NCBI GenBank assembly: GCA_903840415.1
Contig: CAIMFY010000040.1
Span: 1-62,816, forward strand
DNA: 62,816 nt
Reading direction: 5' to 3'
From: an uncultured Opitutia bacterium
GTDB taxonomy: Bacteria; Verrucomicrobiota; Verrucomicrobiia; Opitutales; Opitutaceae
Position 1 is the first letter of the stretch. Each line of letters starts with the position of its first letter. The notes below the pieces were generated by a model, which ran no database searches, had not been told where the DNA came from, and saw nothing but the letters and a program-made list of their open reading frames with translations. Of the stretch, positions 54,563-62,816 are shown piece after piece. The position numbers were made by a program, and so were the translations under genes.

Positions 54563-55351
54563 CTACTTCGCCAACCGCGGATAAGAACTGCCCAAGAACA
54601 CTAGGTGGCGGTCAGGCTGCGCATCGAACACGGCTCCGTTATCGACGAGCAGCACGACTTGATTCTCGCGCAGCCCGAAGCGATAGGTTCGCTCGAACAT
54701 CGCTTCTTCGCGCTGGACCGTCGCACCCGCCCGCTTGCCGGTGAGCTTGCCGTCCTCCAACACGAGGACCGTCGCGGCTGGATCGCCGTAGCGGCCGTTG
54801 AACTCGGCATGCAGACTCGCGACGCGGGCCGGATCACGAACGATTTCAACGCCGGTCGGGGTCGCCGGCCCAAAACTAATGTAGGCCATCGTCGCTGCGA
54901 CGATCACGAGGATCACGAGCACCCACGGGGAAGTGAAAAAGGTGCGCCAACCACCCGACCGCCGGGCGGCGTCGGCCAGGGCATCGGCCTGCTCCGCCGC
55001 AGTATTCGCGGATGAAAAATCCATCGCGGACTCGTCAGCCGTAAGTAGCGCGATTACCTGCTCCGGCGAGCGCTCCGCCGCAGTATTCGCCGCCTCGGGC
55101 ACGAGTGTGGCGAAGAGTTTTCCGCCTACATTCTGCACCGCCACCTTCCCGCGCGGACCGGCGAGATAAATTTTCGCCTCGACGTCGACCAGATCCATCG
55201 CCGACTGGGCGGCGAGCGCCCGCAGCGCCGCGAGGGCAGCATCGATTGTGACCTCGATCGGCGACGCATTGTCGCCCGGCAAGATTTGTGCGCCATCGGC
55301 ACTGAGGTGGCGCGTCGAAATCGTCAGCGAATGAGGAAAGTGTTCACTCAT
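54563..55351 (-). CDS. Single-span membrane protein of unknown function
   Basis: A 262-residue protein. The N-terminal about 130 residues are soluble, with A-A-N-T-A-A-E and S-A-N-T-A-A-E repeats. A membrane helix at about 143-161 (V-L-V-I-L-V-I-V-A) and a soluble C-terminus follow. The gene starts at the ATGA overlap with the pseudopilin gene, so the two are probably functionally linked. No known domain was recognised. Confidence 0.65.
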   Translation of the reverse strand: MSEHFPHSLTISTRHLSADGAQILPGDNASPIEVTIDAALAALRALAAQSAMDLVDVEAKIYLAGPRGKVAVQNVGGKLFATLVPEAANTAAERSPEQVIALLTADESAMDFSSANTAAEQADALADAARRSGGWRTFFTSPWVLVILVIVAATMAYISFGPATPTGVEIVRDPARVASLHAEFNGRYGDPAATVLVLEDGKLTGKRAGATVQREEAMFERTYRFGLRENQVVLLVDNGAVFDAQPDRHLVFLGSSYPRLAK

Positions 55352-55848
55352 GGTGCGCTTTCGATCACGAAGAATACCGTGCTGCCGGCGTCGGTCACCC
55401 GGATATTGCCGGTAGTGAGATTGCCGTCATCCAACCACTCGTCGAGCATCTGGAGATTCTCCAACGTCCACGTGCACCCGACCACTTTGATCGCGGCGTT
55501 GAACGTGACGCCGAGACTGTTGTGCGCGTCCTTGTTGTCCCAGTCATAGTTGCCGCCGAGCGGCGTGGTGCGCAGCCAACTCGTCTTCCCGAGGTAGTCA
55601 TCCGTGCCCAATGGAACCGTGCCTGCCACGGTCTGATCGGCCGGATAGCTGCCTTTCTCATGCGCGTAGCGGCTAAACGCCTCGGTGAACACCCGGCAGT
55701 CGTTGCGAAACACCGTCGCCTGACTGCGAGCCGTGATCCGAAGGAACGCGCTGCGCATCCCCATCATCACAATTCCAATGATGGAGGTAACGATCATCAC
55801 TTCGATGAGGGTGTAGGCGCGATGACGCTGGCGTGAGGCAAGTCGCAT
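55348..55848 (-). CDS. Type II secretion/pilin-like prepilin protein
   Basis: A 166-residue pseudopilin. A-Y-T-L-I-E-V-M-I is the class III leader motif; the -1 residue is Ala rather than Gly, with Glu at +5. The hydrophobic N-terminal helix follows, then a globular domain with a G-N-Y-D-W-D segment. The prepilin peptidase would cut before the Tyr. No pilus or secretion machinery genes lie nearby. The start was chosen so that the short positive leader precedes the motif. Confidence 0.82.
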   Translation of the reverse strand: MRLASRQRHRAYTLIEVMIVTSIIGIVMMGMRSAFLRITARSQATVFRNDCRVFTEAFSRYAHEKGSYPADQTVAGTVPLGTDDYLGKTSWLRTTPLGGNYDWDNKDAHNSLGVTFNAAIKVVGCTWTLENLQMLDEWLDDGNLTTGNIRVTDAGSTVFFVIESAP

Positions 55849-55946
55849 CAGATAGACCGTTATCGTCGCAACCGAAGCGGTGTTGAGGAAAAACCGCTCC
55901 CGATTTTGTCGTTGCTTGCCGTTCGCCTTCACCAAATTTCCGCCAC

Positions 55947-57266
55947 GTGTCTGCTGCCTTGCCCAATTCTACGTCGCCGCATTCCGTCCTGGTCGTCGGC
56001 TCAGGCGGGCGCGAACACGCGCTCGTTCGCGCCCTGCTCGCCTCACCTGCCAAACCGCGCATCGTCTGCGCGCCCGGCAACGCCGGCATCGCGCAGGATG
56101 CGCCCTGTTTTCCGATCGCGGCCGACGACATCGCCGGGCTCGTCGCGCTCGTCCAACGCGAAACGATCGCGTTCGTCGTCGTCGGCCCCGAGGTGCCGCT
56201 CTCGCTTGGGCTCGTCGATGCGCTGGAAAAAATCGGCGTGCCCGCCTACGGACCGAAGGCCGACGGCGCGCGGCTCGAAGCCTCGAAAATTTACACGAAG
56301 GAAATTCTCCAGAAATACGGCATCCCGACGGCGCCCGCGGCGTTCTTCGCCGACGCCGATGCCGCCATCGCCTACCTTCGTGCGCGGTCCGCGCCCATCG
56401 TGGTAAAAGCCGACGGCCTCGCCGCTGGCAAAGGCGTCGTCGTCGCCCAGACGCACGCCGCAGCCGAAGCCGCCGTCCGCTCACTCCTCGCCCTGCCGGC
56501 CCAATCCAAAATCCAAAATCGAAAATCGAAAATCCTCCTGGAGGATTGTCTGGTCGGCGAAGAAACCTCGCTGCTCGTGGTCGTCTCGGGCCGCGACTAC
56601 GTCATCCTGCCGACCTCGCAGGATCACAAACGCATCGGCGACGGCGACACCGGCCCCAACACCGGCGGCATGGGCACCTACTCGCCCGCCGACGTCGTCA
56701 CGCCCGAACTCCTCGCCCGCATCGACCGCGAAATCGTCCGCCCATCCGTCGATGCGATCGCCGCTGAGGGCATCGTGTTTCGCGGCACGCTCTTCATCGG
56801 CATCATGCTCACCGCCGACGGCCCGAGCGTCCTCGAATACAACACCCGCTTCGGCGATCCCGAGACGCAGGTCGTCCTTCCGCGGATCGCAAGCGATGTG
56901 CTCGCGCTCCTCTGGGCCGCCGCCCGCGGCAAACTCGCCGGCACCCCGATCGCCGTGCGGCCCGACCACGCCGTCTGCGTCGTCATTGCCGCGCGGGGTT
57001 ACCCCGACACCTATCCGAAAGGCGAGCCGATCGTTTTCCCTCCGACCGCTGATCTCCCGCCTTCCACCTTCATTTACCACGCCGGCACGGCCAAGAATTC
57101 CGCCGGCCAAATCGTGACGGCCGGCGGCCGCGTGCTCGGCGTCACCGCGCTCGCCCCGACGCTCCGCGCCGCCGCCGACCGCGCCTACGCCGCCTGCGAG
57201 CAGATTCAGTGCGCCTCGAAATATTTCCGCCGCGACATCGGTGCCCGGCAGTTGAATCGCCGCTGA
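55947..57266 (+). CDS. purD: Phosphoribosylamine-glycine ligase
   Basis: A 439-residue ATP-grasp enzyme of purine synthesis joining phosphoribosylamine and glycine. V-V-G-S-G-G-R-E-H-A-L, P-E-V-P-L, K-A-D-G-L-A-A-G-K-G, T-G-P-N-T-G-G-M-G-T-Y and F-G-D-P-E-T-Q are diagnostic. GTG is the start. Residues 186-196 are encoded by a heptamer-like simple repeat within the ATP-grasp domain, an unusual in-frame insertion or replacement. Confidence 0.95.
   Translation: MSAALPNSTSPHSVLVVGSGGREHALVRALLASPAKPRIVCAPGNAGIAQDAPCFPIAADDIAGLVALVQRETIAFVVVGPEVPLSLGLVDALEKIGVPAYGPKADGARLEASKIYTKEILQKYGIPTAPAAFFADADAAIAYLRARSAPIVVKADGLAAGKGVVVAQTHAAAEAAVRSLLALPAQSKIQNRKSKILLEDCLVGEETSLLVVVSGRDYVILPTSQDHKRIGDGDTGPNTGGMGTYSPADVVTPELLARIDREIVRPSVDAIAAEGIVFRGTLFIGIMLTADGPSVLEYNTRFGDPETQVVLPRIASDVLALLWAAARGKLAGTPIAVRPDHAVCVVIAARGYPDTYPKGEPIVFPPTADLPPSTFIYHAGTAKNSAGQIVTAGGRVLGVTALAPTLRAAADRAYAACEQIQCASKYFRRDIGARQLNRR
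56502..56534. repeat. AAATCCA/AAAATCG heptamer repeat inside purD
   Basis: Thirty-three bases made of CAAAATC and GAAAATC units, in frame and encoding QSKIQNRKSKI. The base composition is unlike the flanking GC-rich purD. A related repeat in the opposite orientation precedes glyA. Confidence 0.75.
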
Positions 57267-57296
57267 AACCAAAATCACCACGCGCCCGCGGCGCCG

Positions 57297-58163
57297 TCAG
57301 ATCGCGGTGAGATAAGCCGCGACGATGTCCTTTTTCGAGAGGCTTTTGTGCGCCGTGTTGAGCCCGTCGAGAAAATCGAAGTCGAGCCGCGCGAACACCC
57401 GCGCCACCGCTGGCTCCTTCGCCTTGATGAACCAGTAACTGCCGGCCGTCAGCTCGCGGATTTTCTTCGGCGCGAAATTCGATCCCACCTGCGCAATCGC
57501 GAAATCATACTCCCGCTCCGCCCGCTCCAACGCCTCCTTGCTCGTGCGCGAAAGGTGAAAATGCTTCATCGCGAAATGGTCATGCACCGCCGGCAGTTCG
57601 ACGAGCGGACGCAGCGCATCCTGCTTTTGCCAGACTTGAAACACGCAGTTCACCGATACCGGCTCGCCGCTCGGTAGCACAAATTCCTCGCAATCGAAAC
57701 CGCCAACCAGATGAAACCGCCGATCGATCCGGTTCAGGAAAGTGTGTTTCCGAAAACTTCGCGGCAGGATGAACGCCACGATCGCAGCGAACTCCATCGC
57801 CCGATCAAGAAACCGCATCGCAAACGCTCCGCGCTGGCCGAACGGCGGATTGCCGATCACGAGCACGTTCGGCTCAAGCTGCTGCGACTCGAACCGAAGA
57901 AAATCGCCGCGCCGGATGCCCGCCGCCCTCGGCTCGATGTCGAGGGCCACGACTTTGCCCGGTGGCAATGCGCGCACAAATGCCCCCGCACCCGCACTCG
58001 GTTCGAGGATGGAGCGAAACGACTCGAGCGGGGCGATGGAGTGAACCAGTTCGACGCACCTCCGCGCCAGCGCCTCGGTCGTGAAGTAAGCCTCCGATCC
58101 GACCGAGCGCTTCCTGCCGCCGATGCCCACGGCCCGACCAATTTGTCCTCGCACGCGTGCCAT
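57297..58163 (-). CDS. Orphan N6-adenine DNA methyltransferase-like protein
   Basis: A 288-residue class I methyltransferase. E-P-S-A-G-A-G-A-F at 54-62 is motif I and N-P-P-F at 105-108 is the catalytic motif IV of N6-adenine or glutamine methylases. The C-terminal half may recognise the substrate. No restriction endonuclease lies nearby. The start is the ATG inside a longer frame; the extra 47 codons would overlap the divergent gene. It may methylate DNA or, less likely, RNA or protein. Confidence 0.78.
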   Translation of the reverse strand: MARVRGQIGRAVGIGGRKRSVGSEAYFTTEALARRCVELVHSIAPLESFRSILEPSAGAGAFVRALPPGKVVALDIEPRAAGIRRGDFLRFESQQLEPNVLVIGNPPFGQRGAFAMRFLDRAMEFAAIVAFILPRSFRKHTFLNRIDRRFHLVGGFDCEEFVLPSGEPVSVNCVFQVWQKQDALRPLVELPAVHDHFAMKHFHLSRTSKEALERAEREYDFAIAQVGSNFAPKKIRELTAGSYWFIKAKEPAVARVFARLDFDFLDGLNTAHKSLSKKDIVAAYLTAI

Positions 58164-58254
58164 GATTGCAGAGTAGTTTTTCGCATTGGAGGCGCGCCAG
58201 ATTAAAACTGGCGTTGCCGTCGCGGAAAAATACCGTCGCTCCTCTACCGCCTTC

Positions 58255-58902
58255 ATGAAACGCCTGTTCCTTTTCCTGCTGCTCGCCACCACCGCCTTTG
58301 CCACGCCCTTCGCGTGCGATCTCGGTCAGGGACTCTCCTACCATCGCGTTCACCAACTCCCCGGCGACTTGCCCACTGGCGAGACCGAGCGCCGCCAGCC
58401 CTGCATTCTTGATTTGCGTTACGTCGAAGGCGGGCCCGAGGAAGCCACTGCGCTCGCCGCGTGGCTGAAGTTTCACGCCACCGCCCGCGCCCCGGTCTTG
58501 GTGCTCGCCAACGCCGATACCAGCTCCGCCCTGCTCGCCGCCCTCGTGCCACGCGGCGCGACTGGAAGTCTCGTCGTGCTCGGCGTGGCGAGTGCCAGCT
58601 TCACGCCCGACATCGCGCTGAAAATCTCCGCCGCAGTCGAACGCCGCGCCTACGATGCCCTCGAACACGGCGCCACCGCCGACTCGCTCATCGCCGAAAA
58701 ATCCGACAAGCCGCGCAATGACGAGGCCCAACTCGCCAAGGACCGGCAGCCCGAAGCGGGCGCCGCGGTCGACGAATCCGTGCCCTCCGCTGCTCCCGCC
58801 GACGAGAGCGCGAAGCCGAAGCCGCCGCCACCGCTCGTCGACGCCGTGCTCCAGCGCGCCGTCCAACTGCATCGCGCGCTGCTCGCATTGAAGAAACTGT
58901 AG
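58255..58902 (+). CDS. Secreted hypothetical protein
   Basis: A 215-residue protein. A signal peptide (M-K-R-L-F-L-F-L-L-L-A...A-F-A) is followed by a small alpha/beta domain with L-D-L-R-Y-V-E-G-G and V-L-V-L-A-N-A-D-T, then an acidic, Pro-rich linker and a C-terminal helix. No family is recognised. Its TAG stop is preceded by GT, forming a GTAG that begins a weak REP-like sequence. Confidence 0.65.
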   Translation: MKRLFLFLLLATTAFATPFACDLGQGLSYHRVHQLPGDLPTGETERRQPCILDLRYVEGGPEEATALAAWLKFHATARAPVLVLANADTSSALLAALVPRGATGSLVVLGVASASFTPDIALKISAAVERRAYDALEHGATADSLIAEKSDKPRNDEAQLAKDRQPEAGAAVDESVPSAAPADESAKPKPPPPLVDAVLQRAVQLHRALLALKKL

Positions 58903-59014
58903 GTCGGACTTTGCGCCCGGATTGGTCCAATTGAACCGCGACCGATTGACTACCCCGCCGCCACTCCAGTTTTGCCTTTCGCGCGAAACCGTGCCCTTTC
59001 GCTCCGCCTAACCG

Positions 59015-59509
59015 ATGTCCGCTCCCGGAAAAATCGTCACTGTTTGCACGGCCAACATCTGCCGCAGCCCGATGGCCGCGGCGCTGCTCCAGCACGCGCT
59101 CGCCGCGCAACCCGAGCCGTTGCGCTCGCTGCAGGTGATCTCCGCCGGCGTCGCCGCCCGCGGCGGCGACCCGGTGTCGGAAAACTCCGTGGTCGCCCTG
59201 AAAAAAGTCGGCCTCGATCTCGCCGGCCACGTCAGCCAGCCGCTCACGCAGGCGATGCTCGACGAAGCCGAGTTGATCCTGTGCATGACCGAGTCGCACC
59301 GCGCGATGATCCTGTTTCAGGCGGAGCGGGCGCCGAAAAACATTTTCCTTTTCCGCGAGTTCATGCCCCAGCGCGGCGACAAGGAAATCGGCGATCCCTA
59401 CGGTGGGCCGCTCAAGGTTTACGAGGCGGCCCGCGACGAGATGGTCGAGGCCATCCCCTCGATCGTAGAGTTCATTAAGACACGGTTCGCCGCCAAGCCG
59501 GCGAACTGA
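59015..59509 (+). CDS. Low-molecular-weight protein-tyrosine/arginine phosphatase
   Basis: A 164-residue phosphatase. The P-loop C-T-A-N-I-C-R-S at 11-18 is the catalytic CX5R, and D-P-Y-G-G near 128 gives the general acid. The residue between N and C is Ile, as in tyrosine phosphatases, whereas YwlE-type arginine phosphatases have Thr there. Such enzymes often dephosphorylate tyrosine kinases controlling exopolysaccharide, which fits a chromosome segment with many glycan genes (inference). The start is at MSAPGK. Confidence 0.9.
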   Translation: MSAPGKIVTVCTANICRSPMAAALLQHALAAQPEPLRSLQVISAGVAARGGDPVSENSVVALKKVGLDLAGHVSQPLTQAMLDEAELILCMTESHRAMILFQAERAPKNIFLFREFMPQRGDKEIGDPYGGPLKVYEAARDEMVEAIPSIVEFIKTRFAAKPAN

Positions 59510-59540
59510 TTTTGGATTTCGGATTGCGGATTGCGGATTA
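59507..59540. repeat. GATTTTG/GGATTGC heptamer tandem repeat
   Basis: A run of GGATTTC, GGATTGC, GGATTGC and GGATTA following the phosphatase stop, with AAAATCCG just before the glyA start. It is the reverse complement of the type of repeat found inside purD. Confidence 0.65.
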
Positions 59541-59582
59541 AAAACATCCGCTGCCCACGGTTTTTTCATTCCAAAATCCGCC

Positions 59583-60848
59583 ATGCTCAACGCCGCACCG
59601 CTCTCCACCCTCGATCCCGCCGTGGCCTCGGCCATCGCCGCCGAACTCGCCCGTGAGCAGAGTCACATCGAGCTCATCGCCTCCGAAAACTTCGTTATCC
59701 CCGCTGTACTCGAGGCGCAGGGCAGCGTGCTGACGAACAAGTATGCCGAGGGTTATCCCGGCAAACGCTGGTATGGCGGCTGCGAGCAGGTCGACAAAAT
59801 CGAGCAGCTCGCGATCGATCGCGCCAAGCAGCTCTTCGGCGCCGAACACGCCAACGTCCAACCGCACTCCGGCGCGCAGGCCAACACCGCCGTTTACGCC
59901 TCCGTGCTTCAGCCCGGCGACAAGCTCCTCGGCATGAACCTCAGCCACGGCGGCCACCTCACCCACGGCAACCCCGCCAACTTTTCCGGCAAGCTCTACA
60001 ACTTCTGCCAATACGGAGTGCGCGAAGACTCCGGCCTCATCGACTACGACGAACTTGCCGCCGTCGCCCTCCGCGAAAAACCGAAAATGATCACCGTCGG
60101 CGCCAGCGCTTATTCGCGGATCATCGACTTCGCCCGCATGGGCGAGATCGCACGCTCGGTCGGAGCGTTTCTGTTTGCCGACATCGCGCACATCGCCGGT
60201 CTGGTCGCGACGGGGCATCATCCGTCGCCCGTGCCGCACGCCGATTTCGTCACGACGACAACGCATAAAACGCTTCGCGGCCCGCGCGGCGGCCTCATCC
60301 TCTGCCGCACCCAGCACGCCAAGGCGATCGACTCCGCGGTGTTCCCCGGCACGCAGGGCGGCCCGCTGATGCACGTCATCGCCGCCAAGGCGGTGTGCTT
60401 CGGAGAGTGCCTGAAGCCCGAGTTCAAAACCTACTCCGAGCAGATCATCAAAAACTCGCGCGCCCTTGCCGCCGCGTTTCTCAGTCGCGGCTACAAGATC
60501 GTCGCCGGCGGCACCGACAACCACCTCTTCATGATCGATCTGCGGACGAAGTTTCCCGACCTCACCGCCAAGAAAGCGCAGGAGACCCTCGATCTCGCCC
60601 ACATCACCTGCAACAAAAACACGGTGCCGTTCGAGACACGCTCGCCGTTTCAGGCTTCCGGTATCCGCCTTGGCACGCCCGCCGTCACGACCCGCGGTTT
60701 CCTCGAGACCGACATGGCCGAGATCGCCGCGTGCATCGACATCGTGCTCGCTGCGATCGGCTCGCCGGATGAGTCCGCGGCGCTCGGCGCCGTCAAGCAA
60801 CGCGTGGCCGCCCTGACCGCGCGCTACCCGCTGCCATATAAAGTCTGA
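59583..60848 (+). CDS. glyA: Serine hydroxymethyltransferase
   Basis: A 421-residue PLP enzyme moving one-carbon units between serine and glycine with tetrahydrofolate. [25 protein letters not shown] and Lys229 in [13 protein letters not shown] are diagnostic, and length is standard. The leader has no ribosome-binding site. It follows a heptamer repeat. Confidence 0.97.
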   Translation: MLNAAPLSTLDPAVASAIAAELAREQSHIELIASENFVIPAVLEAQGSVLTNKYAEGYPGKRWYGGCEQVDKIEQLAIDRAKQLFGAEHANVQPHSGAQANTAVYASVLQPGDKLLGMNLSHGGHLTHGNPANFSGKLYNFCQYGVREDSGLIDYDELAAVALREKPKMITVGASAYSRIIDFARMGEIARSVGAFLFADIAHIAGLVATGHHPSPVPHADFVTTTTHKTLRGPRGGLILCRTQHAKAIDSAVFPGTQGGPLMHVIAAKAVCFGECLKPEFKTYSEQIIKNSRALAAAFLSRGYKIVAGGTDNHLFMIDLRTKFPDLTAKKAQETLDLAHITCNKNTVPFETRSPFQASGIRLGTPAVTTRGFLETDMAEIAACIDIVLAAIGSPDESAALGAVKQRVAALTARYPLPYKV

Positions 60849-60884
60849 CGCCGGTTCTCCTACTGCCGCCAGCCGCCGGCCGTC

Positions 60885-61235
60885 ATGCGCCTCGAACGTC
60901 TCCAAGCCTGCGCGCTCGCCCTGCCGCAGGCGACGGTCGTGAAGCAGTGGGGCGAGCACCTCGTGTTCAAGGTGGCGGGAAAAATGTTTCTCATCGTCGC
61001 GCTCGATGGCGCGCTCGCCGAAGGCGCGACGTTCAAGTGCGCGCCCGAGGAGTTCGACGACCTCACCGCCATCGACGGCATTGCGCAGGCACCGTATTGC
61101 GCCAAACGCCACTGGGTGCACGTCGCCGATCTCGACGCGCTGCCGGCGGCGGAGTTCGAGCGCCGGATTCGACACAGCTACGCGCTCGTCACCGCGAAAC
61201 TGCCGAAGAAGGTTCAGGCTACACTCAACCCATGA
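60885..61235 (+). CDS. MmcQ/YjbR family protein
   Basis: A 116-residue protein with the C-A-L-A-L-P-Q-A-T...W-G-E-H-L-V-F-K-V-A-G-K-M-F start and K-C-A-P-E-E and Y-A-L-V segments typical of the MmcQ/YjbR (CyaY-like fold, DNA-binding) family. The exact role is unknown. Its stop overlaps the start of the acyltransferase gene. Confidence 0.85.
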   Translation: MRLERLQACALALPQATVVKQWGEHLVFKVAGKMFLIVALDGALAEGATFKCAPEEFDDLTAIDGIAQAPYCAKRHWVHVADLDALPAAEFERRIRHSYALVTAKLPKKVQATLNP

Positions 61236-62716
61236 ACCTCTCCATCGCCGTCTCGCCCGACCTCGGACCGACACGACGCCTCCCGCTCCTCGACGCACTG
61301 CGGGGCTACGCCATACTCCTCATAATATATTATCACGCGGGGGGCGCCATGGGCTGGATAAATTGGATCCATGCCGAAGCCGGCGTGGACGTATTCTTGC
61401 TCGTTAGCGGCTTCCTGCTTGCCCGCAGTGCCGCGGACCTAACTGCCGGCGAATTTTGGAAGCGCCGTTTCTTCCGCCTCTACCCGAAATACTGGATCGC
61501 ACTTTTCCTCTTCGTCGCACTCGAATGGCGCTACTACCATCACGCTCACACTTGGCCCGATCTCCTCTGGCACGCCACCGGCCTCCACGCCCTCGCTAGC
61601 CCCGACTACTTCTCAAGTATCAACGATTCCTTTTGGTTCGTCTCCCTCATCGTCACGCTTTACGCAGCCTTTTGGCTGCTGCGGAAATATCTCGATGATC
61701 CGCTCGCGCTTGCTGGCTGGGGCATGCTGCTTTCGGCCATCGCCTGCGGCTATTTCACGTTGACCGAGAACAATGGCGGCTTGATTCAGTTCGCCAGCCG
61801 GATCCCCTCGTTTTTCATCGGCCTGGTCGCCGGCCGCTGCTGGACCGTCCGTTCCCTTGTACTGCGACCGAGCTGGCCGATCTGGCTCGGGGCCGCCGGG
61901 CTTCTCGCCGCATATCTGTTCAAAGGTTTTATCGTCTACTACCCCGTGCTCGCACTCGGCTTGATCGCTCCATTTGTCCTCGCCTACAAGGCCTTCCACC
62001 GGTTCGCGCTGGGCCGTGCCGTGTTCTTCGTCCTCGGCGTTATCGGCGGTTTTTCCTACGAAATCTTCCTCTTCCACCAACCGCTCATTCGCGACTATTG
62101 TCACTCTCTCCTACAACTCTTCCATCCCATCGACCCCGACCACATCCCTTCGTGGCTCCGGTTGTCCAGCGGACTTGCGTTCACGGGTGTAATTGTCCTC
62201 GCAATCTTCGGTGTCGAAAAAATCTGGGCTCACATCGATCTCGCTGTCCGCCGCAAAATCTCCTTCGCCGCGCCTCTACTCTTCACCACGGCCGCGCTAC
62301 TTCTCGCGCTGTGGCCGCTTGAAGTCTACACTTGGCAACAATGCACACTCCGGTTCGCGGCGAACCGCGCCGCTCTGCACGAATACATCGATAACCACTC
62401 CGGCTACGCCGGCTATCCCGGGCCCGTCCGGCTCCACGTCACTTTACCACGCACTGTCGGCGCGCGGGGCGGTCCCCTCGTGGTCACTGGCCGCAATGGT
62501 GCAGGCGACATCGTCCACGTCGTATGCGTCGGCCCGGATCGCTACTTTTTCTCCCTCGACCACTGGGGCGCTCCGGTGCGCAACTCCGCCATTCTTTCCC
62601 TGCGCGCGGATCAGCCCCACGAAATCGTCCTTAGTCTCGGTTCGCTCCTACCGCCAGATGCCAGCTCGGAATACTCTAAGCCGTATCCATGCAATAGAAG
62701 TGCGGGTTTGACGTGA
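61232..62716 (+). CDS. Acyltransferase-3 (OafA/YrhL-like) with C-terminal extracytoplasmic domain
   Basis: A 494-residue protein. L-D-A-L-R-G-Y-A-I-L-L-I-I-Y-Y-H-A-G is the AT-3 N-terminal motif, followed by about ten membrane helices and the R-R-F-F-R-L-Y-P-K-Y segment. It would O-acetylate surface sugars. Residues about 390-494 form a soluble, beta-rich domain that is not typical of the family and recalls the C-terminal domains of the GT-C-like proteins. The long upstream frame is a shadow; the ATGA overlap with the previous gene sets the start. Confidence 0.85.
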   Translation: MNLSIAVSPDLGPTRRLPLLDALRGYAILLIIYYHAGGAMGWINWIHAEAGVDVFLLVSGFLLARSAADLTAGEFWKRRFFRLYPKYWIALFLFVALEWRYYHHAHTWPDLLWHATGLHALASPDYFSSINDSFWFVSLIVTLYAAFWLLRKYLDDPLALAGWGMLLSAIACGYFTLTENNGGLIQFASRIPSFFIGLVAGRCWTVRSLVLRPSWPIWLGAAGLLAAYLFKGFIVYYPVLALGLIAPFVLAYKAFHRFALGRAVFFVLGVIGGFSYEIFLFHQPLIRDYCHSLLQLFHPIDPDHIPSWLRLSSGLAFTGVIVLAIFGVEKIWAHIDLAVRRKISFAAPLLFTTAALLLALWPLEVYTWQQCTLRFAANRAALHEYIDNHSGYAGYPGPVRLHVTLPRTVGARGGPLVVTGRNGAGDIVHVVCVGPDRYFFSLDHWGAPVRNSAILSLRADQPHEIVLSLGSLLPPDASSEYSKPYPCNRSAGLT

Positions 62717-62722
62717 TTTTCT

Positions 62723-62814
62723 TGGTGGCGACGCTACGCGAAGACAGGGCGGGTTCCGACTGCATTGCAGTTGGGATTGGGTGAGAGCAGTTTTTCCCAA
62801 AGCCTTCGCCACCA
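62723..62814. repeat. Terminal inverted repeat-like sequence at the end of the window
   Basis: TGGTGGCGA and TCGCCACCA (9 bases, perfect) flank about 74 bases that contain a smaller palindrome ACTGCA-T-TGCAGT. No gene lies between. It may be a small mobile element or the edge of one, or coincidence; the window ends here. Confidence 0.35.
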
Positions 62815-62816
62815 GT

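Noticed and set aside
58899-58921. Fourth GTAG-headed palindrome after the secreted protein
   Set aside because: Head and stop codon overlap, but the arms pair poorly; mentioned only as a weak candidate.
59538-61298. Antisense frame of 586 codons over glyA
   Set aside because: Complements a certain glyA gene and has no recognisable domain.

Overview
The window is GC-rich, densely coding, and best explained as a chromosomal segment of a Gram-negative bacterium of the Verrucomicrobiota, probably Opitutaceae. This assignment is inference. It rests on the Oar-type TonB-dependent receptor with the EKFTVSG linker, the many GT-C-like membrane proteins, the GTAG-headed palindromic repeats, the heptamer repeats, and the near absence of Shine-Dalgarno sequences before start codons. 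No tRNA, rRNA, CRISPR array, transposase or phage gene was found.

Layout. 188-1166: a small gene translationally coupled to an MNT-fold nucleotidyltransferase-like protein. 1228-17050: surface-glycan genes, including a YfhO-like giant, four other GT-C-like membrane proteins (two are tandem duplicates), two DPM1-like GT2 enzymes, two methyltransferases and two SDR epimerases. 17164-20445: an Oar-like receptor followed by a strong terminator. 20604-24451: a dTDP-rhamnose module made of an epimerase/reductase-like protein, rmlB and rmlA, then a GT2. 24438-38928: more glycan assembly (ArnC/GtrB-like GT2, SDR epimerase, four GT-C-like proteins, two GT4s, three methyltransferases). 39018-48805: a lipid-like locus with an alpha-oxoamine synthase (serine palmitoyltransferase-like), a ketoacyl synthase, an SDR reductase, an ACP-dehydratase fusion, an MGDG-synthase-like GT28, three GT4s and a hot-dog thioesterase. 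48798-62716: mostly housekeeping and unknown genes (queG, aroK, threonine aldolase, FKBP, a LOG-domain fusion, a pseudopilin, purD, an orphan N6-adenine methylase-like protein, a low-molecular-weight phosphatase, glyA, a MmcQ/YjbR protein and an acyltransferase-3 protein).

How it works together (inference). GT2 enzymes of the DPM1/ArnC type would charge a polyprenyl phosphate with sugars. The GT-C-like proteins would use those lipid-linked sugars on the outer face of the inner membrane. Rhamnose supply, epimerases and methyltransferases would diversify the sugars. The 39-49 kb locus looks like a separate pathway that builds a dedicated acyl chain, condenses it with an amino acid and glycosylates the product.

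Most promising leads: the acyl-chain/alpha-oxoamine/glycosyltransferase locus with its ACP-dehydratase fusion; the rhamnose module that appears to replace rmlC and rmlD with one plant/giant-virus-type epimerase-reductase; the LOG-domain fusion; and GTAG-headed repeats that supply the TAG stop codons of neighbouring genes.
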